The translations under genes and the position numbers were made by a program. A stretch of 32,983 bases of DNA from Streptomyces corynorhini (GTDB lineage Bacteria > Actinomycetota > Actinomycetes > Streptomycetales > Streptomycetaceae): positions 1-32,983 of the forward strand of contig NZ_QQNA01000316.1 in assembly GCF_003346515.1 (NCBI RefSeq). Reading direction: 5' to 3'. Below, piece after piece: positions 15,635 through 23,300 of the stretch. The stretch's first letter is position 1; each line of letters begins with the position of its first letter. The notes beneath the pieces were generated by a model, which worked only from the letters and a program-made list of their open reading frames with translations, made no database searches and was not told the origin of the DNA.

Positions 15635-16636
15635 GTGCGATCCATATGGAACGGCGCGATCTCCTTCGGGCTGGTCAGCATCCCGATCAAGCTGGTCAAC
15701 GCCACCGAGAACCACTCGATCTCCTTCCGCCAGATCCACAAGGACGACGGCGGCCGGATCCGCTACCGCAAGGTCTGCGAACTGGACGGCGAGGAGGTGA
15801 CGGCGCCGGACATCGGCAAGGCGTACGAGGACGCGGGCGGCGTGATGATCCCGATCACCGACGAGGACCTCGCCGCGCTGCCGCTGCCCACGGCGAAGAC
15901 GATCGAGATCGTCGCGTTCGTCCCCGCGAGCGAGATCGACCCCCTCCAGATGGACACGGCGTACTACCTCTCCGCGAGCGGCGTGCCCGCCGCCAAGCCG
16001 TACACCCTGCTGCGGGAGGCGCTGAAGCGCGGCAAGAAGGTCGCGATCGCCAAGTTCGCCCTGCGCGGGCGCGAGCGGCTCGGCATGCTCCGGGTGGTCG
16101 ACGATGTCATCGTCATGCACGGCCTGCTCTGGCCGGACGAGATCCGCGCCCCCGAGGGCGTCGCACCGGAGACGGGCGTCACGGTGCGCGACGCCGAACT
16201 CGACCTGGCCGACGCCCTGATGGACACCCTGGGCACGGTCGACCTCGACTCCCTGCACGACGACTACCGCGAAGCCGTCGAGGAGATGATCGCCGCCAAG
16301 GCCGAGGGTGAACCGGCCCCACCGCGCGCACCGGCGGAGACCGGCGGCGGCAAGGTCATCGACCTGATGGCAGCCCTGGAGAACAGCGTCCGCGCGGCCC
16401 AGAAGTCCCGCGGCGAGGACGGCCCCGCCACCGAGGCCGAGGTCACCCCGCTCACGGACCGCGAGCGCAAGCCGGCCAGGAAGACGGCGGCGAAGAAGAC
16501 CGCCGCGAAGAAGGCGGCGCCCGCGAAGCGCGCCTCGACCGGCAAGGCCGCGGGCAGGAGCACCGCGAAGACAGCCACCAAGAAGACCGCCACGAAGAAG
16601 GCCACCACCACGCGCGCCAAGCGCGCCTCCGCCTGA
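15635..16636 (+). CDS. ku: Ku protein (NHEJ DNA-end binding)
   Basis: A 333-residue bacterial Ku homologue, which forms a homodimeric ring on DNA ends and recruits LigD. The N-terminus MRSIWNGAISFGLVSIPIKLVNATE is diagnostic and the Ku core runs to about residue 255 (YYLSASGVPAAKPYTLLREAL and RLGMLRVVDDVIVMHGLLWPDEI). From about 270 a lysine/alanine-rich tail (repeated KKTAAKK and KTATKK) makes up the last 65 residues. Such basic tails occur in several actinomycete Ku proteins and bind DNA. GTG 15635 has an AAGGCGGG ribosome site. Its partner polymerase is divergent next to it. Confidence 0.96.
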   Translation: MRSIWNGAISFGLVSIPIKLVNATENHSISFRQIHKDDGGRIRYRKVCELDGEEVTAPDIGKAYEDAGGVMIPITDEDLAALPLPTAKTIEIVAFVPASEIDPLQMDTAYYLSASGVPAAKPYTLLREALKRGKKVAIAKFALRGRERLGMLRVVDDVIVMHGLLWPDEIRAPEGVAPETGVTVRDAELDLADALMDTLGTVDLDSLHDDYREAVEEMIAAKAEGEPAPPRAPAETGGGKVIDLMAALENSVRAAQKSRGEDGPATEAEVTPLTDRERKPARKTAAKKTAAKKAAPAKRASTGKAAGRSTAKTATKKTATKKATTTRAKRASA

Positions 16637-16710
16637 GCCGAAATACCTGTTCACGGCCACCCCGTCGAAGCTGGTAAGGTTTCTCTCGTCGCCAGGCAAG
16701 ACGGCGGAAC

Positions 16711-16782
16711 GCCCCCGTAGCTCAGGGGATAGAGCATCGGCCTCCGGAGCCGGGTGCGCAGGTTCGAATCCTGCCGGGGGCA
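16711..16782 (+). tRNA. tRNA-Arg (anticodon CCG)
   Basis: All arms can be folded: acceptor GCCCCCG (16711-16717) pairs with CGGGGGC (16775-16781), the D arm GCTC/GAGC, the anticodon stem TCGGC/GCCGG with loop CTCCGGA giving anticodon CCG, and the T arm CAGGTTCGAATCCTG. The discriminator is A at 16782; CCA is not fully encoded. Actinomycete mobile elements often insert at tRNA 3' ends, and the next genes on this side are defence genes. Confidence 0.97.
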
Positions 16783-16800
16783 CCTTGTGAAAGGTGCCTG

Positions 16801-16840
16801 AAGACCCCGCCATCAGCGGTTTCGCTGAGGACGGGGTCTT
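16801..16840 (+). terminator. Strong hairpin downstream of tRNA-Arg
   Basis: AAGACCCCG at 16801 pairs with CGGGGTCTT ending at 16840. The inner part pairs ATCAGCG-type bases with CGCTGA around a GTTT loop, giving a nearly continuous stem of about 16 pairs. It lies 18 bp after the tRNA. The stretch 16841-17080 behind it shows no recognisable gene and no second copy of the tRNA end. Confidence 0.8.
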
Positions 16841-17080
16841 GGCGTATGCCCAGGCGGATGCTGTTGGCGGCAGACGGTCGCCAGGCCGCGTGACGGGCCC
16901 CGACCCCGACGCTCATGGAATGGCACAGCCTCGGAGCCGAAGCCGCGAGGGGTGCCCGCGTGATCCGATCGTTCAGCGAGCGAGCGAGTGGCCGGTACCG
17001 GCCGCGACGAACCGGAGCGGATCGGCGACTTCGGTGAGGTCGGACCTGCCTCCGCAGGGCCGACCGCTTCTTCCGTGACG

Positions 17081-17155
17081 TCAGTGCCGTCCGTCGAGTC
17101 GCTTGCAGTGTCCGCACGCCTTCAGGTCCTGCTCCTCGGCCACGCTCTTCGGCAT
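17081..17155 (-). CDS. Possible 24-residue CxxC peptide gene
   Basis: After the stop of the helicase gene at 17177, an ATG at 17155 opens a frame of 24 residues. It ends in a compact cysteine/histidine motif (KACGHCKRLDGRH) that could bind zinc. A GGACGGCGG stretch upstream is a weak ribosome site. It may be a real small gene in the same transcript, the tail of a former larger gene, or chance. No family is recognised. Confidence 0.25.
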   Translation of the reverse strand: MPKSVAEEQDLKACGHCKRLDGRH

Positions 17156-17172
17156 GGCGCCGCCGTCCTGCC

Positions 17173-17188
17173 GTTGCTACGGAGCAAC
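17173..17188 (-). terminator. Small hairpin at the helicase stop codon
   Basis: GTTGCT (17173-17178) pairs with AGCAAC (17183-17188) around ACGG, overlapping the TAG stop codon (17177-17179). With only six pairs and no T run it is a weak terminator candidate. Confidence 0.3.
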
Positions 17189-19042
17189 CCTGCCCGGGAT
17201 GAGCGTGCGCAGTTTGGCTTGCGTTTCGGGATCGGTGGAGAACAGTACGGTTCCGGTCAGGCCGCGCGTCAAGAGCACTTTGTACCGGTTGCGCAGAAGG
17301 CGCGAAAAATCTTGAGGGGACGCCGCCTTCAAGCTGCTGTCCTTGCACTCGTCCTTGACGGCATGCCATCCGTTGCCGCGCCAGACCAGGTCGGGGCCGA
17401 GGATGGTGCCGTTCCAGGCATATTCGAATCCCTGGGCCGTGTAGATGCAGCCGACCTGACCGATGCCGCCCGCCTCGGTGGCCCAGAGGGAGGACCGCGG
17501 CCCACCGGGCACTTCGCGCTCGCCTTTGACGTTCCAGGGCCGGCGCCAGCCCCCAATGACGATGTCGTCGACCAGGGTGCCGTCCTGGCGCGGGGCGCTC
17601 CAGGGCCAACAGAAGCCTGCGGTCATGCGGGCCGTGGAGCCGGACTCCTGCCGTGCGCGGAGATAGGTTTCCAGCTGCTGGGGGGTATCGGCGAGCAGCA
17701 ACTCGAAGTTGGGCTCAGGTGTCCAGCACGTCGGTCCGCCGGGTTCCAGGTCCAGCAGCCGAAGGAGCCACCTCTCGTAGGCGCGGCTGCCGCCACAGCG
17801 GAACTGTTCGTTGAGGTCGACATGGCGCACGTCACATCCGCGCGCCTTGGCCGCAGCATCGATCTCTCTCACGCTGCCCATCTCGTCAGGCCGTACGACT
17901 TGGTGCTCGTCGAGGAGGAAGACCGGGACCCTGGCGGCATCGATGAGTTCGGCGACCTGGCTTCGCCTGTTCCGGGTAGCGTCCGGAGAGTTGGATTTGT
18001 CCGGACGGTGGCGGATCCGATGTGCCTCGTCGCAGACGATGACGTCGAGTGCGTTCTTCTCCGCGCTGCCGAAGTCGAGGAAGTAGCGAAAGAGCTTGGC
18101 GACGCGCTTGTTCTTCCGCTCGACGACGTGCCGCAGCGTGGTGGTGAACGACTTGGAGCCTGTCGCATGGACGACGCTGCGGCTGTTTCTGCCGAGATGG
18201 CCCATCAGATGCAGGGCGATCAGGCTCTTGCCCGATCCGGGCCCTCCGGTCACTACGATGACTTCCTTGCGGTCCGACTGCCGCGAGATGGCGACGGCAC
18301 GCTTGACCAGGGAAACCGCGACCTGTTGCTCGTCCATGAGGTGGAACTTGCCACCGTCGATGATCTCCTCGGCGGCCACTCGCATGAGCTGCTGACCCGG
18401 GACGACGGGGCTCTCCAACAGCGCGTCCGCATCGAGAGCCCCGTCGAGGGGCGAAATCTGGTTCTGCAGGTGCCGAATGAGTTGGCCACGTGAGCTGTCG
18501 GTGAAAAGGTGTGCTCGCGCATCGCCCGTTGCGAGCAGTTCGGTCACGTCCCGGTCCTGGGCGTTGTGGAGGTAGGCAACCCCCGTGACGTGGTGGCCCG
18601 GGTCACCCAGCAAGGCAGTGAAGTCCCGCAGGTATTCGCAGTACCGGCGCACCTGGGCGACCGGGTGGAGGTGGGCTTGGAAGCCGTCTCGCGGTAGCCA
18701 GCAGAGATCCGTCGTTTCGGGGACCATCCGGGCTTCGCTCCACTGCTTGAGCTCGACCACGACATAGGAGGGTCTGCCGGTGTTCGGGTGCGTGCCGACC
18801 AGAATGGCGTCCGCGCGCAGGCTACTCAACGGCATCCTGTACTCGAGCAGCACTTCCACCTCTTCCAGGCCCGCGTCGCACAGCACCCGGGCAAGAGCGG
18901 GAAGGCTGTTGCGCCATGCCCGGACCTCGGCGCCCGCCGCCGAACGGAGGAGTTCCGCAAGGGACCGTTCGGCCAAGGACTCGGCCAGCGAACCGGGGTC
19001 GGCGCGTTCCAGGGCACGGGCTGACATACGCAAGAGGGCCAC
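17177..19042 (-). CDS. PD-(D/E)XK nuclease fused to a DUF2075 superfamily 1 helicase
   Basis: A 621-residue two-part protein. Residues about 40-200 have the pattern of a PD-(D/E)XK nuclease: D78 (LRADAILVG), E97-L-K99 (VVVELKQW) and a following Q130 (HPVAQVRRY). Residues 230-621 are a DUF2075 helicase-like ATPase with Walker A GGPGSGKS (266-273), Walker B DVIVCDEAHRI (DEAH 338-341), a LLDEHQVV motif, LNEQFRCGGS, and C-terminal YTAQGFEYAWNG and KVLLTRG motifs. GTG 19042 has GGAG seven bases upstream. It lies 75 bp after the EVE/DUF3883 gene and is probably co-transcribed with it. Together they look like a restriction-type defence module in which this protein translocates on and cuts DNA or RNA; this is inferred from the domains. 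Confidence 0.88.
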   Translation of the reverse strand: MALLRMSARALERADPGSLAESLAERSLAELLRSAAGAEVRAWRNSLPALARVLCDAGLEEVEVLLEYRMPLSSLRADAILVGTHPNTGRPSYVVVELKQWSEARMVPETTDLCWLPRDGFQAHLHPVAQVRRYCEYLRDFTALLGDPGHHVTGVAYLHNAQDRDVTELLATGDARAHLFTDSSRGQLIRHLQNQISPLDGALDADALLESPVVPGQQLMRVAAEEIIDGGKFHLMDEQQVAVSLVKRAVAISRQSDRKEVIVVTGGPGSGKSLIALHLMGHLGRNSRSVVHATGSKSFTTTLRHVVERKNKRVAKLFRYFLDFGSAEKNALDVIVCDEAHRIRHRPDKSNSPDATRNRRSQVAELIDAARVPVFLLDEHQVVRPDEMGSVREIDAAAKARGCDVRHVDLNEQFRCGGSRAYERWLLRLLDLEPGGPTCWTPEPNFELLLADTPQQLETYLRARQESGSTARMTAGFCWPWSAPRQDGTLVDDIVIGGWRRPWNVKGEREVPGGPRSSLWATEAGGIGQVGCIYTAQGFEYAWNGTILGPDLVWRGNGWHAVKDECKDSSLKAASPQDFSRLLRNRYKVLLTRGLTGTVLFSTDPETQAKLRTLIPGRVAP

Positions 19043-19117
19043 AGAAGAACTCCGTACGATTACGGCCCGCGACGGGGCGAAGGCGCATCGGCAGAAGAGG
19101 GGTCGGGACGGGGCGGG

Positions 19118-20050
19118 TCAGTCGGCGAACGGCAGGCGGTACTCGAACCGTCGGGGACGCAGATCTTCCTCTTCCGGGTACCAGTCCTCGAAGTGCGACA
19201 CCCTTCCTCCGCTCATGGCGTAGTCGGAACTGCGCGCGTCGGCGACGATGTCGCTGACCACGTACAGATCCACGGTGTGCCGCGGGTTACGCGCGTGCTC
19301 GACCTCGTTGATCGTCAATTCCACGCTCGTGGCCGCGCCCGTCGTTCCCTTGACCTCGACGCGCCGCTCCTCCCGCGCGCGCGTGCAGTGCAAGTCGTAG
19401 GGTTTACCCAGGCGTTCGACGGTCCATCCCTGTCGTTCGTAGTGAGCGACGGCCATGTTCTCCGCGTGGAGTTCGATGGCCTTCCGCTTTTTGGGATCGG
19501 AGATGAACCCGGCGCCGCGCCCCGGGCGCTTGGGCGCCTCGACCTGTTCCGTCGTGAACCGCGGCGCGCGGTTCAGGGGAACGTTCTGCCGCTGCGCCCA
19601 GTCGGCCTGGATGCCCGCGGCGTCGAGCAGCGGCTGTGGGTCCAGCTCGCAGAGCTTGCCGATGCCCCGCTCGGTCCCGGAACGGCGGATGGCGTCGCTG
19701 CCGGCCAGCCCCCAAGGACCGTGCTCGTCAAGCGATACGTCGCGAACCACGGCCAGCGGCTCGATCCCGAAGCGGACCGGGTACTTGACGGTGTTCTCGG
19801 CTTCCTCGTCGGGCCAGTGGGGCGCGCGCCCTTCGTAGAAGTCCGTGCGGACTTCGCACAGCCACAGATCGATCCGCCGCGTGAGCCACTCACCGAGGGG
19901 CACCCGCGGGCCCGCTCCGGTGGCCAGCACGGCGAAACGTGGACGAGCCGACCTGTACTCGGGTTTCGATTTCGGAAAGCCCCAGGAACAGGTCTCGAGC
20001 CCGTACTCCAGGTTGAGCTGGGACTCCGGACGCTGACCGACATGCACCAT
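19118..20050 (-). CDS. EVE-like and DUF3883 domain protein
   Basis: A protein of about 310 residues from ATG 20050 (alternatives: ATG 20083, or further upstream to 20152). The N-terminal 130 residues resemble an EVE/PUA-like fold: MVHVGQR, LETCSWGFP, a strand WLCEVRTDFYEG, and PHWPDEE...YPVRFGI. EVE domains in restriction proteins read modified bases such as methyl- or hydroxymethylcytosine. Residues 185-290 are DUF3883 (AIELHAENMAVAHYERQGW, then PYDLHC and RRVEVKGT), a relative of PD-(D/E)XK nucleases; D219, E232 and K234 sit at the expected catalytic positions. The gene precedes the nuclease-helicase gene and diverges from pglW. The EVE assignment is weaker than DUF3883. Confidence 0.78.
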   Translation of the reverse strand: MVHVGQRPESQLNLEYGLETCSWGFPKSKPEYRSARPRFAVLATGAGPRVPLGEWLTRRIDLWLCEVRTDFYEGRAPHWPDEEAENTVKYPVRFGIEPLAVVRDVSLDEHGPWGLAGSDAIRRSGTERGIGKLCELDPQPLLDAAGIQADWAQRQNVPLNRAPRFTTEQVEAPKRPGRGAGFISDPKKRKAIELHAENMAVAHYERQGWTVERLGKPYDLHCTRAREERRVEVKGTTGAATSVELTINEVEHARNPRHTVDLYVVSDIVADARSSDYAMSGGRVSHFEDWYPEEEDLRPRRFEYRLPFAD

Positions 20051-20182
20051 AACGAAAGACTCACGCTTCACGCAGGTAATCATAAGAGCGGATTGTCGTA
20101 AGGGGGATCGATAAAGAGCTTCAGTGGCCGGTGCGCGGGAGCTCGAAAGCATCCCCGGCCTTCCCGGAGTGCCGGCGGCGGA

Positions 20183-20254
20183 GGGGTGGTCGTGGAGCGG
20201 GGGGAGGGGGACAGCCGTTATGGGAGCGCTGACGGATGCCCGACCCGTTACGAT
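20183..20254 (+). promoter_or_regulatory. G-rich stretch and possible pglW promoter
   Basis: In the divergent gap between the EVE/DUF3883 gene and pglW, 20183-20210 contains several G runs, including G6 (20199-20204) and G5 (20206-20210), close enough to form a G-quadruplex or to slip during replication. TACGAT at 20249-20254 resembles a -10 box for pglW, but no good -35 is seen 17 bp upstream. The rest of the gap 20051-20328 holds no gene. Confidence 0.35.
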
Positions 20255-20328
20255 CTGAGGTGGGGATTTGGCTGCCCAGCAGTCGCAAATCGTGACAAAT
20301 TGCCACAGATGTGAAGCGGGGATGGCGC

Positions 20329-23300
20329 ATGCGGGACGGCCGGTGGACGACGGTCACCGAATCCGAGTTCCAGCATGAGCGGCGGGGCCTGGAGGCCGTC
20401 CGGGAGAAACTCCCGGACAACGATCCATGGCGTGCCTGGTCGAACTTCACCTTCACGGCGAACACGGGGCACGTCCGCGAGGTCGACCTGCTGGTCGTCG
20501 CCCCCGGCGGGGTGTATCTGATCGAGCTGAAGGACTGGCACGGCTCGGTCGAGTCGCGGAACGGCACCTGGCTGCAGGCCCAGCCCAGCGGGCGGCAGAT
20601 CTCGCACGGCAACCCCCTTCACCTGGCGAACAAGAAGGCGAAGGAGCTGGCCGGGCTGCTGGCGCGCAACGGCGAGAAAGTGTGGGTGTCGGAGGCGGTC
20701 TGCTTCACCGACTCCTCGCTGAAGAACCGGCTGCCCGCCCACGACCAGCACGGCCTCTACACCGTCCACCAGCTGGCCGCCATGCTGGGCGAGCCGCCGC
20801 GCGACGAGCGCCGCCGGATCGACGGACCGCGGTCGCGGCGTATCAGGACTGCCCTGGAGCGCGTCGGTATCGTGCGCAGCGACGCCGAGTTCAAGGTCGG
20901 CCCGTACCAGCTGCACCGCAAGTCGTTCGACTCGGGGCCGACCTGGGCCGACTACCTCGCCCGCCACAGTGAGCTGCCCGAGGCCGCCCGCGTCCGCGTC
21001 TATCTCCGGGAACGAGGCTCGGACGCCGAGCTGCGGGCCTCGGTGGAGCGGGCGGCGCGGCGTGAGGCGGCGGTACTGCGGCGCTTCCGGCACCCGGGCG
21101 TCGTACAGCTGAAGCAGTACGACCCGTCCGGGCACTCGGCGGGACCCGCGCTGATCTTCGACTTCGATCCGCGGACCCTGCGCCTCGACGAGTATGTGGC
21201 CCAGTACGGTCAGAGACTGGACATCCTCAGCCGGATGGCGCTCGTACGCCAGCTCGCCGAGACCCTGCGGTCGGCCCACGGCCGCCGGATCTACCACCGC
21301 ACCCTCGCCGCCCGAGCCATCCACGTCATGCCGCGCGGCCGGGTGACGGGACCGAGCGGGGGACCGGGGAAGGGGCCGGGGAAGGGACCGGGGAAGGGTC
21401 CTGGTGACGGTCCGGCCGGCGGCTCGGGCAACGGTCAGGACAGCGAGGAGACGGGCTGGTACACCCCGCACCTCCAGATCTCCGACTGGCAGGTCGCGGT
21501 CCAGCGCGGCTCCGAGCAGAGTGGCGGCGACCGGACCGGCGCCGAACGGTTCGCGCCGACCACCCTCTCGCGCGCGGGCGCGCACCTCGCGGAAGGCACG
21601 GACCCCTACCTCGCCCCGGAACTCACCGCCCTGAAGGCCGACCCCGTAGCCCTGGACGTCTACGGCCTCGGCGTGCTCACCTATCTCCTGGCCACCGGCA
21701 AGGCCCCCGCCGCCAGCCAGGCCGAGCTGCTGGCGCGCTACGACGCGGGCGAGGGCTTGCGCCCCAGCGCCGTCGTCGACGGCCTGTCGCCCTACATCGA
21801 CGAGCTGGTACAGGCGGCCACCGCCTACAGCGTCAACGACCGGCTCTCCTCCGTGGACGACTTCCTGGAAATGCTGGAAGTCGTCGAGGACACGCTCACC
21901 GAGCCGTCGTCCGCCGCCGCGGCCGCCCCGCGCCCGGCCGAACCCGAGAAGGACCCTCTCGAAGCGGTCGCGGGCGATGTGCTGGCAGGCCGCTGGGAAG
22001 TCAGGCGCCGCCTCGGTACGGGCTCGACCAGCCGCGCCTTCCTCGTACGGGACCTTGGCGCCGGGCCCGACGTGCGCTTCGCCAAGTCCCTCGCCGTACT
22101 GAAGGTCGCGCTGACCGACAGCCGCGGCGACGTCCTCGCCCGCGAGGCCGAGGTCATGGGACGGCTGCGCCCCGACTCGCGGATCATCCGGCTCATCGAG
22201 CCCGAACCGCAGCGGATCGGCGGACGCACCGTCCTGATCATGGAGTACGTCGGCGACGAACGTGAGGCCGACGCCGAGCCCTCCGCACCCGGTGAGAGGA
22301 AGAGCCGCCGCCGCGAGGAGACCGTCGCCCGCCAGCTCCGCGAGCTGGGCCGCCTCTCCGTCGACCAACTGGAGGCGTACGGCGACTACTTGTTCGGCGC
22401 GGTGGACTTCCTGGAAGGCGAAGGCGTCTGGCACCGCGACATCAAGCCCGACAACATCGCCATCCGTATCCGCCCCAACCGCACCCGCGAACTGGTCCTC
22501 ATCGACTTCTCGCTCGCCGCCTACCCGGTACGGGAGACCGGAGCCGGCACCGACGGCTACCTCGACCCGTTCATCGGCACCCTCACCGAACGCTCGGTGT
22601 ACGACGCACACGCCGAGCGCTACGCCCTGGCCGCCACCCTGCACGAGATGGCCTCCCGCGAACTCCCGGTCTGGGGACAGGGCAGGGTCTCCCCGCGCCA
22701 GACCGACTCGGAGAAGGAGCCGTACCCGAAGATCGCCGCCGACGGCTTCGACCCCGCCGTACGGGACGGTCTCGTCGCCTTCTTCCAGAAGGCCCTGCAC
22801 CGCGACGCTGCCCAGCGCTTCACCGACCTCAAGCCGATGCGCGACGCCTGGAAGAAGATCTTCCTGGCCATGGACGAGGCCAAGCCGTCCTCCCGCCGCT
22901 CCCGGCACACGGCCCCCGCGACGGCCACCCCGTCCCCGGGCGCCGGTGCGGCAGCTCAGCAGGACGCCCCCATCCTCGCCGCCGAGGAGGAGAGCGCCGA
23001 CCAGCAGCGCGCCCGGCTCGCCGCCGCCGCCGACCGCACCACCCCCCTCTCCTCCTCCGGGCTCAGCCCGGCCGCCGAGTCGTTCGTCTACGGGCTGCGC
23101 GACGTCAACACGGTCGGTGAACTCCTCGACTACAGCCGCCATCAGCTCGTCAACGCCCCCGGCCTCGGCGCGAAGACCCGCAAGGAGGTCCTCGGCCGGA
23201 TCAAGGAGTGGCGACAGCGCTTCGCCGAACAGCCCGCCACCCCCCTCACCCCCGAGGGCCGCAAAGCGGCGAAGGAAGAGCTGTCGGCCGTGGAAGCCGC

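Noticed and set aside
16841..17180. Search for an integrase or an attachment-site duplicate behind the tRNA
   Set aside because: No integrase motifs and no second copy of the tRNA 3' end were found by eye in the window.
16722..17609. Minus-strand open frame running through the tRNA gene
   Set aside because: It overlaps tRNA-Arg and the true helicase frame and has no recognisable domain.
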